From positions 1 through 63,604 of the IMG/VR virus record IMGVR_UViG_3300021368_002416: DNA of 63,604 nt. One strand, 5' to 3'. Shown here piece by piece: positions 20,422-27,344 of the stretch. Positions within the stretch are counted from its first letter, which is position 1, and each line of letters opens with the position of its first letter. The notes beneath the pieces are model-generated. The model did no database searches. It saw nothing but the letters and a program-made list of their open reading frames with translations, and was not told the DNA's origin. The translations under genes and the position numbers were made by a program. This DNA comes from a virus.

Positions 20422-20723
20422 CTCTCTTTGGTGTTAAAGGTTTCGTTGTAGTAGTCCTTGCATTCATATAAGGCTCTTCCATTGTCCACGCCATCAGAAT
20501 AAGCATCCATAATCACATCTTTCTCTTTCTTAAGCGTTGCTTCTGCTGTTAGTATAGATGCCTCCAATTCTTTAATCTGTGCTTCTAGACGGAACAACCA
20601 ACTCGAATCCAAAAATTTGAATTGTCCTCTTGCCGATTTAGGTCGGTGATTGTCTCGCATTTCTTTAAATAATGATAGTCTATTTTCAAATTGCTCTATC
20701 AACTCTTGCATTGGTGTTTTCAT
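20418..20723 (-). CDS. MKTPxQE-family protein (101 aa)
   Basis: MKTPMQELIEQFENRLSLFK, a long helical body, EKDVIMDAYSDGVDN and a C-terminal YYNETFNTKER, where NTKER comes from the junction. Small Bacteroidota phage proteins commonly end YYNETF, so the natural end of the gene appears extended by the repeat. Function unknown. Confidence 0.7.
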   Translation of the reverse strand: MKTPMQELIEQFENRLSLFKEMRDNHRPKSARGQFKFLDSSWLFRLEAQIKELEASILTAEATLKKEKDVIMDAYSDGVDNGRALYECKDYYNETFNTKER

Positions 20724-20776
20724 CTCTCTTTGGTGTTAAATTAGTTTATGGTGTTTATTAGTAGTTATAAGTAATA

Positions 20777-21070
20777 TTATTTTTGTTTTGAGTTTATTAA
20801 ATGTTCTATTGAACTTTTGTAGAAATCATCATCAAAAAATTTGAGTGCTCCTATAATTCTACTTTCTAATTCATCGGAATTTTCTATTAAATTGCTATTA
20901 TCGTCTTTAGGTATCCCATTATATAACCTACCTTCTGTTGTAGTTCCTAATCTGTGGTCAAAACAGAAAATCCCTTCGTCTGTAGTTATCTTTATAGTTC
21001 CACCATCAAGGAACATTTCAAATTTTTTAATTTCCATAATTTTACTCATTTTATACCTACCATTAGGCAA
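20777..21070 (-). CDS. Hypothetical protein (97 aa)
   Basis: The frame can start at MPNGRYK or, more likely, 21 nt later at MSKIMEIKKFEMF, which has GGTAGG 5 nt upstream. Beta strands (GGTIKITTDEGIFCFDH) are followed by a helical end. It is one of few array genes without a junction leader. Confidence 0.6.
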   Translation of the reverse strand: MPNGRYKMSKIMEIKKFEMFLDGGTIKITTDEGIFCFDHRLGTTTEGRLYNGIPKDDNSNLIENSDELESRIIGALKFFDDDFYKSSIEHLINSKQK

Positions 21071-21072
21071 CC

Positions 21073-21171
21073 TTATGTAATTTCTAATCCTCTTCTTTTA
21101 GCTTCTTTTCGCATAAGAGCTACTTGGATTTTTCTAGGGGTATTTAGATTATTAGATAAGTCAAATGTCAT
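21073..21171 (-). CDS. Mini-protein (32 aa)
   Basis: MTFDLSNNLNTPRKIQVALM, then RKEAKRRGLEIT. It starts at a junction ATG and ends just before the 97-aa gene. Basic helical tail; function unknown. Confidence 0.5.
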   Translation of the reverse strand: MTFDLSNNLNTPRKIQVALMRKEAKRRGLEIT

Positions 21172-21183
21172 CTCTCTTTGGTG

Positions 21184-21369
21184 TTAAAAGATTTCAATTA
21201 CTTTCATTGTTAATCCCCAAAAAAGAACTAAACTAAATAGTTGTCCTATAATCACTAGTACCATCGGGATTTCTTTATCATCATTTCTATATCCCCAATT
21301 TAGTAAGTGTTGAAATGCTATCAGCAATATATACATTATTACCGCTCCTAAAATTGCTAATTCTTTCAT
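21184..21369 (-). CDS. Two-helix membrane protein (61 aa)
   Basis: MKELAILGAVIMYILLIAFQ and MVLVIIGQLFSLVLFWGL are transmembrane helices joined by a charged loop. Junction start. Function unknown. Confidence 0.65.
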   Translation of the reverse strand: MKELAILGAVIMYILLIAFQHLLNWGYRNDDKEIPMVLVIIGQLFSLVLFWGLTMKVIEIF

Positions 21370-21788
21370 CTCTCTTTGGTGTTAAAGGTTTCTATTTCTC
21401 TTTGAAGACTTTGCCATTTTTTAAAGTGTCGCTCACATATATCTTTATAATCTTCATCAGTAACGGGGATGACTTTAGATATCATATATAAATCTTGAAC
21501 TGATGCTGATTTATAGTAACTTTCACGCTTTATTGTAAAATCAATAGCGTCAGGATGATTTTCCTTTAATGTATTTATAAAAGACTCAATATTTACTTGA
21601 TTTCCAATTAATGTTTTATGTTCTTTTACTAAATGATATCCCCTTATAATCGTAACACTACTTGTATAATTGCTCCTCTCAGGGTCTTTATATCCTTCAA
21701 GTTTAGCTGCTCTAACACATTTGTTATACATTTCTTGAGCTTCTTTTTCTGATTTACGTTGCTTGTATTTTTTAAATAACTTTATCAT
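21366..21788 (-). CDS. Hypothetical protein (140 aa) with junction-encoded tail
   Basis: MIKLFKKYKQRKSEKEAQEM, later NHPDAIDFTIKRESYYK, ends EIETFNTKER via the repeat. Both ends lie in junction copies. No family recognised. Confidence 0.7.
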   Translation of the reverse strand: MIKLFKKYKQRKSEKEAQEMYNKCVRAAKLEGYKDPERSNYTSSVTIIRGYHLVKEHKTLIGNQVNIESFINTLKENHPDAIDFTIKRESYYKSASVQDLYMISKVIPVTDEDYKDICERHFKKWQSLQREIETFNTKER

Positions 21789-21800
21789 CTCTCTTTGGTT

Positions 21801-21980
21801 TTAAAATTCTTGATTTATCATTTCCATAACCCCTTCTTCAGAAAATCCCGCACCTTTAAGTACTTGTTCTAAAAGTTCTGCTACTTCGGACAAATTAACA
21901 TCGGAGTGGTCTACTTCCACGCTGATTTTTTGGTCGTACTGCTCAATAGTAATTCTAAATGGTTTTTTTAAATCTCTCAT
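21801..21980 (-). CDS. Hypothetical acidic protein (59 aa)
   Basis: MRDLKKPFRITIEQYDQKIS, then SDVNLSEVAELLEQVLKGAG. One beta hairpin and two helices are likely. It starts at a junction ATG; its own stop lies within the next junction region. Confidence 0.6.
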   Translation of the reverse strand: MRDLKKPFRITIEQYDQKISVEVDHSDVNLSEVAELLEQVLKGAGFSEEGVMEMINQEF

Positions 21981-21992
21981 CTCTCTTTGGTT

Positions 21993-22220
21993 TTAGTAGA
22001 TTTTAATTGTAGGGTACTCTATAATTGTTGTAGTGTCTCTTCTAAGCTTTAATGCTTTAAGAGCAGACTCTAAAGCTTCTTCTTTAGAAGGTTCATTTAC
22101 TTCAAAAAAAGCATCACCTGCATAACCACTTTGCCAATGCCCTACATACTTCCACTTAAACCAAGTTTTTCTTTCAATAAACCAATAATCTCCCTGTTTA
22201 ACAAATCTTATTTTAATCAT
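21993..22220 (-). CDS. Hypothetical protein (75 aa)
   Basis: MIKIRFVKQGDYWFIERKTW is tryptophan- and lysine-rich, then EEALESALKALKLRRD. The alpha/beta pattern resembles small phage proteins of unknown role. Junction start. Confidence 0.65.
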   Translation of the reverse strand: MIKIRFVKQGDYWFIERKTWFKWKYVGHWQSGYAGDAFFEVNEPSKEEALESALKALKLRRDTTTIIEYPTIKIY

Positions 22221-22232
22221 CTCTCTTTGGTT

Positions 22233-22448
22233 TTAGTATTGGTCGGGATGATGCACATCCTTTTCAATGTTTATAAATGAATCTGCTTCAAGTTCGTGAT
22301 ACTCATTCTCGTCTATTTCAATCTTAATTTCTTCTACGCTTTTTCCGTACTTAATAGAAGCATCACAATCGTTTAAGTTAGTCGCTTCGTAATAACCTAT
22401 TGCGTAATCAGATTTTCTTATTTCCCAATTCTTGTAAATCTCTTTCAT
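22233..22448 (-). CDS. Hypothetical protein (71 aa)
   Basis: MKEIYKNWEIRKSDYAIGYY, then VEEIKIEIDENEYHELEADS. A short beta sheet plus helix. It starts at the first junction copy of array II in transcription order. Confidence 0.65.
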   Translation of the reverse strand: MKEIYKNWEIRKSDYAIGYYEATNLNDCDASIKYGKSVEEIKIEIDENEYHELEADSFINIEKDVHHPDQY

Positions 22449-22500
22449 CTCTCTTTGGTGTTAAAATTAGTTTATGGTGTTTATCAGTAGTTATGTGCCA

Positions 22501-22704
22501 TTAGGTCTTAATAGCATCGCCATTCATTTTTACAAAGTCAAGTTGCAATCCATCTCTAAATCTTATCAAATATCCTGCTCGCCAATCAAGTCCTCTGCTT
22601 TCAATTTGGCTTTCAATGTATTCTTCAATTTCTGCCTTTGTAGAAAACTGTCTAAAAGTTTCACCTTTCTGTGTTATAGCTTTATGTCTATAAATTCGTT
22701 TCAT
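22501..22704 (-). CDS. Hypothetical protein (67 aa)
   Basis: MKRIYRHKAITQKGETFRQF, AEIEEYIESQIESRGLDWRA. It precedes array II and lacks the junction leader. Function unknown. Confidence 0.65.
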   Translation of the reverse strand: MKRIYRHKAITQKGETFRQFSTKAEIEEYIESQIESRGLDWRAGYLIRFRDGLQLDFVKMNGDAIKT

Positions 22705-22719
22705 ATTTCAAATTAAAGG

Positions 22720-22977
22720 TTATTTTTCAATCCAAACTTCTCCATCCTCTGCTTTACGAACGATTCCATAAATAGAGACTGGATAATACATCGTCCTGTT
22801 ATGGCCTTGGCTGCCCTTTTCTACCGTCATCGTGAACCACGGTTCTTTGTAGAATTCTTCGAGCTTTTCGCTTCTGCACTTAAGAGTTCCCATCAAGGTT
22901 CCACCTGCAAAATTAAAGATATACTTCTCTCCAATTTTTGGTTTCTTAACTGCAACTACCTTCTTTTTCTTAGCCAT
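22720..22977 (-). CDS. Hypothetical basic protein (85 aa), first gene of array II operon
   Basis: MAKKKKVVAVKKPKIGEKYI is strongly basic at the start, followed by a beta-rich body (TLMGTLKCRSEKL, YPVSIYGIVRKAE). The start lies 24 nt after early element E9. A small nucleic-acid-binding protein is possible. Confidence 0.7.
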   Translation of the reverse strand: MAKKKKVVAVKKPKIGEKYIFNFAGGTLMGTLKCRSEKLEEFYKEPWFTMTVEKGSQGHNRTMYYPVSIYGIVRKAEDGEVWIEK

Positions 22978-23000
22978 ATTGGTTATGTTTAATTACTATA

Positions 23001-23032
23001 CAAATATAAACAAAAAACTTGACACGGAAAAA
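23001..23032 (-). promoter_or_regulatory. Early promoter-like element E9
   Basis: CCGTGTC, 12 nt, TATATTTG; the -7 box matches TAnnTTTG exactly. It would drive array II. Confidence 0.7.
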
Positions 23033-23052
23033 TCCAGAGCAAATTATTTTAA

Positions 23053-23739
23053 TTAATATCCTGGATTATATTCCTTTCTTAACAATAGAATTACGTCAAT
23101 TGCATCTTCAACTGCGTCATGAGCAACCTCTTCTGGTAAGTTAGCCCTCTTCTTACAGGCTCCAAGTCCTGGTAGACTTGTGTCCTCTTTCCAATTAACA
23201 TATAATATGCTTGGATCCAAGATTCTCTGGCGAACCCTAACTAGTTGTTTCCATCTTGGCAACCTCTCTAAGAATTTAAGGTCAAACGTACCGAAGTTCT
23301 TTCCAGCAGCTGTGATATTAACTGGTTTGGTCTTATTAGTAATCATTGGTAACATTTTACCATTCTCCATTCTCCCATAGCCAGCAGAATTTATGTCATC
23401 AAATTCCACAAACCCATTCTCAGCTAGCCAGTAATAAAATGCCTCGACAATATCTTCCTTCTTATAAAATTTCATACCACTCGTTGCTTCAAGTAGGTCT
23501 CTGTCCTCTTTAGTCTTTGAAGTTTGGTATCTAACCATTAATTCAATTAGATCCTTATTCATGTTGATAGCGTATGGATCTCCTGAAATTTCTCTGCTCG
23601 AAATAACACCATGAAATGTTGGTAAATCTTTGACCGGCATGATATTATCAGTGTCTTCGATAACTGCACCAATACTTAATACCTGGCATGTTTCTGGGTT
23701 GAGCCCTGTTGTTTCAATGTCTATACTTACGTATTTCAT
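23053..23739 (-). CDS. DnaQ-like 3'-5' exonuclease (228 aa)
   Basis: YVSIDIETTGLNPETCQV is Exo I (DxE). AAGKNFGTFDLKFLER is the Exo II region. HDAVEDAIDVILLL gives the H...D of Exo III, so it is a DEDDh exonuclease. It could proofread or degrade RNA/DNA ends. This is notable because the polymerase fragment in this window lacks its own exonuclease domain. It lies next to a phosphoesterase gene, separated by 10 nt. Confidence 0.88.
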   Translation of the reverse strand: MKYVSIDIETTGLNPETCQVLSIGAVIEDTDNIMPVKDLPTFHGVISSREISGDPYAINMNKDLIELMVRYQTSKTKEDRDLLEATSGMKFYKKEDIVEAFYYWLAENGFVEFDDINSAGYGRMENGKMLPMITNKTKPVNITAAGKNFGTFDLKFLERLPRWKQLVRVRQRILDPSILYVNWKEDTSLPGLGACKKRANLPEEVAHDAVEDAIDVILLLRKEYNPGY

Positions 23740-23749
23740 AATCTTCTAT

Positions 23750-24370
23750 TTAATATTTCTCAGGAAGTACCGTATGTCTGCAAGGATCCTTATCCTTCAT
23801 TAAGCTTACTATTAATTCCATTGAAATTGGTTTAAAATTGTTACCTTCAACTCCAACGTCCATTGACATATTGTTATGCATTCTGAGGTGCGGAGGAAGG
23901 TGTAGGTGTCCGTGTAGATGAATAACTCCATGACAAAGTCCATACCAACTTGCGATTGGATAATGGCAAAGTACAAATCGTTGATCTAAATCACCTTTCT
24001 TTACTGTCAATAACAAATACTCATGAACTGATGAAAACTCATCTTGAACCAGGTCGACGTCTTCTTTAATTCGATGGTCGTGATTGCCTAGGATTAGATG
24101 AAGATTCTTACAATTAATTTGCTGCCTAAAATCCCGCACTGCTTCAACTCCACCAAATGCAAAGTCTCCTAAATGAAAAAGATAGTCATCTTCTGCAACT
24201 CTTTCATTAATAGCATCTACGAGGAAGCCATTCATCTTCTCAAGGCTTTCAAAGTCTCTTGTTTTGGATTTATTGTCCCATTTTGAAGTTGCCTTACAGA
24301 TGTTCCCATGATTATAATGGGAATCGCTGGTAAACCAGACCTTCTGACCCTTTTTTAACTGTATCTCCAC
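23750..24370 (-). CDS. Calcineurin-like metallophosphoesterase (206 aa)
   Basis: VWFTSDSHYNHGNICK, HLGDFAFGG, LILGNHDHRI, LCHYPIASW and LHGHLHLPP are the five metal-binding motifs in order, all intact. The enzyme should hydrolyse a phosphodiester. It is the intact counterpart of the degenerate protein at 14875..15390. Substrate unknown. Confidence 0.9.
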   Translation of the reverse strand: MEIQLKKGQKVWFTSDSHYNHGNICKATSKWDNKSKTRDFESLEKMNGFLVDAINERVAEDDYLFHLGDFAFGGVEAVRDFRQQINCKNLHLILGNHDHRIKEDVDLVQDEFSSVHEYLLLTVKKGDLDQRFVLCHYPIASWYGLCHGVIHLHGHLHLPPHLRMHNNMSMDVGVEGNNFKPISMELIVSLMKDKDPCRHTVLPEKY

Positions 24371-24380
24371 CTATATTATA

Positions 24381-25442
24381 TTAAAGGGACTTAATAAGTT
24401 TCAAATAGTCAGTAATCATTTTGCGAATTTTTACAATCGTCTTTTTAGCCTGATCACTCTCGGCTTTGTTGAATTTCTGAGAGTTATAAGTTTTCATCAT
24501 CTTTTGCTCATACCTATTAATGACTGCCTTTAAGAACTGGTCCTTTGACTTATATTTAATAGAACCGCCAAATTCATCCAATCCGTCAAGCGTATCAGCA
24601 AGTGCTTTAATTCCTCCGAACAATTCCTGCATCGATGGGTTGTGAGTGTTCATTTTCCAGTTAACCAGAGCATCGCCAGGTGAAAATGGTTCTGTTGATG
24701 ATTGTTCCCAAAAGAATTTTGCAATGTCAACCAGAAAGCTTCTGATGTCACTAGAAACTAATATTTCTTCGACACCTGCTCGTTTAGAATATGGAACAAG
24801 AATTCCATCCTTTACCTTTGCCCTAACTCCTTTAAGGTGAACTGACAGGTCTAATACTTCACCAAATGAAGAATATAAATTTCCAAGTACAAATCCTTTT
24901 ACATTTCGAATAGGAGTTAGCCTAGAAAGAGCCCAGTCTCTATATTCTTCATGACTTACTACAAGATCCACTTGTACATATCCATCAGTACCGTCATTGT
25001 CAATTATTGCAACTAATTTAACCGAGGACGGGTTTGAAATCGCAACGCTCTCTTCAGGGTCTATTCCTTCAGGTCTATCCTTTTTAAGCCATGTTAATAG
25101 CTCATCATTATAGATCTTAACACTTTCTGCCTCATTCTTTTTAGTATTTTCACCGTGAATTTTAAGAGTTGGGTAGATTGTTAAGACGTCGACATCCCCA
25201 TAAAGCTTATCTGGATTATTTTCAAGGTCGTCTTGCCACCAGGTTCCTGAGCCAACCGGTTGACCAAAGTCCATTGGTGGAAGATCAATTGATTCTAAGT
25301 GCTTATTAAATTGAGCATTTACCCGTGCTAAAACTTCAACGGTCTTTTTAATCGCCATTGGGTTCAAGACGGTGTTTTGAGTTTTGACAGTACTCCAGCC
25401 TCCCTCTGCAATAAATTGCTCAAATAATAATACCTTCTTCAT
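24381..25442 (-). CDS. Capsid-targeted nucleotidyltransferase-like protein (353 aa)
   Basis: The N-terminus MKKVLLFEQFIAEGG closely parallels the T4 internal-protein targeting signal and has a predicted prohead-protease site after IAE. The body shows a Pol-beta-type nucleotidyltransferase pattern: GQPVGSGTWW, KLYGDVDVLTIYP (DxD) and GYVQVDLVV (third Asp). The rest is helical. I infer a protein packaged in the head, processed, and injected to modify a host molecule, in the manner of T4 Alt. Fold moderately sure; function inferred. Confidence 0.7.
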   Translation of the reverse strand: MKKVLLFEQFIAEGGWSTVKTQNTVLNPMAIKKTVEVLARVNAQFNKHLESIDLPPMDFGQPVGSGTWWQDDLENNPDKLYGDVDVLTIYPTLKIHGENTKKNEAESVKIYNDELLTWLKKDRPEGIDPEESVAISNPSSVKLVAIIDNDGTDGYVQVDLVVSHEEYRDWALSRLTPIRNVKGFVLGNLYSSFGEVLDLSVHLKGVRAKVKDGILVPYSKRAGVEEILVSSDIRSFLVDIAKFFWEQSSTEPFSPGDALVNWKMNTHNPSMQELFGGIKALADTLDGLDEFGGSIKYKSKDQFLKAVINRYEQKMMKTYNSQKFNKAESDQAKKTIVKIRKMITDYLKLIKSL

Positions 25443-25452
25443 ATCTTATATA

Positions 25453-25480
25453 TTAAAAAAAACGGGAGTCTAAACTCCCG
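25453..25480 (-). terminator. Rho-independent terminator
   Basis: AAACGGGAGT/ACTCCCGTTT with a T8 tail directly after the phosphoesterase gene. Confidence 0.88.
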
Positions 25481-25481
25481 T

Positions 25482-26165
25482 TTACAAGAATTCGATCTCG
25501 TTTGTATCTGGATCCCATTCTACAGTTAATGGATCATTTACCACACTGTATCTTTCATTTAGAACAGATGCATTGATAAAGTGAGTACCATTATGGAACT
25601 TATATCCATAGCTTCCGTGAATGTGTCCAAATACATGGATCTTTGGCTTAATTGTATCAACTCGATGTCTTAATATTTCACAGCCAAGGTCTCCTTCATA
25701 CCAGGGTTCTCCACTAATATCAAGATGTCCTTGTGGAGGTCCATGAGTTACCAAAATATCAACGTCTTCTGGGATATTGTTCCAAACCTTTTCAAGTTCT
25801 TCACCACATCTTGGAAGATTGAATGCCCAATTGTAGAATTCAGGCTGCCATGGGCTACCATAGATCTTAACCATTTCATCTGGAAAGTCACCATATTCAA
25901 AACCACTGTCCTGTATATAATCAACTCCATATGAATTGACGATCTCAGCCACCTTTTCAGGTTCATTCTCAAACATTCGGTCATGATTACCAGCAATAAA
26001 GGCACAGACATCATAGTCCTGAGATTCAAACCAATTACAAAAGTCATCTATCTCTTGTACATTGTACCCATTCATAATGTCTCCGGCATGAATGAGGAGG
26101 TCTCCTCCCTCCAAATAGAGCTGGCGATGTTTTGCGTGGGTATCGCTAATAAAAGTTATCTTCAT
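25482..26165 (-). CDS. Calcineurin-like metallophosphoesterase, second type (227 aa)
   Basis: The start at MKITFISDTHAKHRQLY follows the zinc-ribbon gene with a 4-nt overlap. Motifs DTHAKH, HAGDIMNG, IAGNHDRMF, THGPPQG and FGHIHGSYG are intact and of a different subfamily from the protein at 23750. It resembles UPF0046/MPPED-type phosphoesterases. Substrate unknown. Confidence 0.9.
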   Translation of the reverse strand: MKITFISDTHAKHRQLYLEGGDLLIHAGDIMNGYNVQEIDDFCNWFESQDYDVCAFIAGNHDRMFENEPEKVAEIVNSYGVDYIQDSGFEYGDFPDEMVKIYGSPWQPEFYNWAFNLPRCGEELEKVWNNIPEDVDILVTHGPPQGHLDISGEPWYEGDLGCEILRHRVDTIKPKIHVFGHIHGSYGYKFHNGTHFINASVLNERYSVVNDPLTVEWDPDTNEIEFL

Positions 26166-26269
26166 TTCTTTGGCCTTGTTAAACAATCATAACATATTCT
26201 TGTAGTATTTAACCCTGCTGGAATTACGCTTCCACAAACACTACATCTATTAATATGCTCCTTTTTCAT
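26162..26269 (-). CDS. Zinc-ribbon mini-protein (35 aa)
   Basis: MKKEHINRCSVCGSVIPAGL is followed by RICYDCLTRPKK: CxxC, 13 residues, CxxC. The early -7 box ends only about 5 nt before this ATG, so the transcript may be leaderless. Its stop overlaps the phosphoesterase start. Confidence 0.65.
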   Translation of the reverse strand: MKKEHINRCSVCGSVIPAGLNTTRICYDCLTRPKK

Positions 26270-26273
26270 AATT

Positions 26274-26305
26274 CAAATATAATAAAAAAGAGTCAAATAA
26301 AAAAA
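26274..26305 (-). promoter_or_regulatory. Early promoter-like element E10
   Basis: TTTTTTTATTTG, 12 nt, TATATTTG, directly before the zinc-ribbon gene. Confidence 0.65.
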
Positions 26306-26312
26306 TATTTAC

Positions 26313-26378
26313 CTACTTATTTTGAGAATTGTTGTCAAAATTCCACTGGTCGTCCCAATAAACGAAATTATTATCCAT
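26313..26378 (-). CDS. Possible 21-aa peptide
   Basis: MDNNFVYWDDQWNFDNNSQN starts within the stop region of the KTSC gene (AATGGATAA) and ends in TAG. Overlap favours coupling, but the length makes it uncertain. Confidence 0.3.
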   Translation of the reverse strand: MDNNFVYWDDQWNFDNNSQNK

Positions 26379-26607
26379 TCTGTGTTTCTAGATTAATCTT
26401 ATCAAATTCAAACTTACCTTTAATAAATTCATTTAGAGCTTTGCCCTGTGATTCAGCATTTGCAAAGTCAGAATGGGTTTGTGGATCAACATTATGATAT
26501 ACATAAGTCGCTCCAGTAAAATGAACTGTAAGTGTTTTGTGTTTAAAATCGTAAGAGCTCGATTCGATCATCGAGGAGTCATAATGGTTGGTCTGCTTCG
26601 TTACCAT
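26371..26607 (-). CDS. KTSC-domain protein (78 aa)
   Basis: SSMIESSSYDFKHKTLTVHF, TGATYVYHNVDPQTHSDF and NAESQGKALNEFIKGKFE follow the KTSC domain pattern (a small domain often fused to lysyl-tRNA synthetase-like or stand-alone in phages). RNA binding has been suggested for the family; role here unknown. Confidence 0.8.
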   Translation of the reverse strand: MVTKQTNHYDSSMIESSSYDFKHKTLTVHFTGATYVYHNVDPQTHSDFANAESQGKALNEFIKGKFEFDKINLETQNG

Positions 26608-26640
26608 AAAATATCAATTTAGAACTTATATTCTAAATCT

Positions 26641-27342
26641 TTAACGAAGTTTCATCTTTGGAACTGAAAATTTAGGAACGCTTAATTTTGGTCCTGTCTT
26701 TCCCGGTCCAGTTGAAATATTGGGTGTTGTAGGATGAGGTCTTTTACTTATATCTGGAACACTAGTCTTGTCCCTATTTCTATCAAGTGCTGGAACCATA
26801 CCAACACTCGTCTTTTTACTTTTTTTGGTTGACGTATCTGGGTCCTTTGGTTCTTCTCCATCCGTTTCTTTCATATTCGAGCCCGCATCGGCCATCCAGC
26901 CGTTAATTTTTTTCATTGCGGTTCTCTCCAACCAACCCTGTTCAGAGTCTGAATTTTCTCTAGATGTTTTAATTTCTGTAGTTTTAACCTCACTTGGTTG
27001 TGGTGGTTCTTTACTGATATTTTCTGTTTGAATCTCAGTATCGATTGCTTTTTGAGGATTTACCGGCTTTGGTTCCTTAATGTTATTATTAATCTCTTTA
27101 TTTGCATCTATGTTTGGATCGACCATCTCTTTTTCTCGAGTAGATCTATACTCCGAATTTGAAGCATCCATCATTCCCTCAGCCTGGGTTGTTTGACTAT
27201 TTATTCCAGTAGTCGTATCTATCTTTGAAGAAAATTGTGTTGGTCCTATCCCACTAAGTGAAACTGTTTCCGGTTCTCCACTCTTATTTAATTGAGCAAA
27301 TACACTTCCCGGTTCATTAAATCTTGTGGATTGTTCAGCCAT
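26641..27342 (-). CDS. Low-complexity tail-associated protein (233 aa)
   Basis: The protein is Thr/Pro/Lys-rich and disordered (KTTEIKTSRENSDSEQGW, TSTKKSKKTSVGMVPAL). Its C-terminus ends PKLSVPKFSVPKMKLR. The chaperone candidate at 29998 ends with the same VPKxSVPK motif, which suggests a common partner, probably the tape measure. It lies directly downstream of the tape-measure gene. Confidence 0.6.
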   Translation of the reverse strand: MAEQSTRFNEPGSVFAQLNKSGEPETVSLSGIGPTQFSSKIDTTTGINSQTTQAEGMMDASNSEYRSTREKEMVDPNIDANKEINNNIKEPKPVNPQKAIDTEIQTENISKEPPQPSEVKTTEIKTSRENSDSEQGWLERTAMKKINGWMADAGSNMKETDGEEPKDPDTSTKKSKKTSVGMVPALDRNRDKTSVPDISKRPHPTTPNISTGPGKTGPKLSVPKFSVPKMKLR

Positions 27343-27344
27343 TA

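Larger units (their letters stand above)
18792..22456 (-). repeat. Array II of junction repeats between tiny genes
   Basis: Exact copies of ACCAAAGAGAGATG lie with start codons at 18792, 19188, 19412, 19811, 20025, 20217, 20419, 20721, 21169, 21367, 21786, 21978, 22218 and 22446; a one-base variant is at 19695. Most are preceded by ACCTTTAA(A/C). Several are followed upstream by AAACTAATTTAA and TAATAAACACC, a second boundary block. Every copy is at a gene junction, in the same orientation, and the gene bodies between copies are unrelated. Confidence 0.92.
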
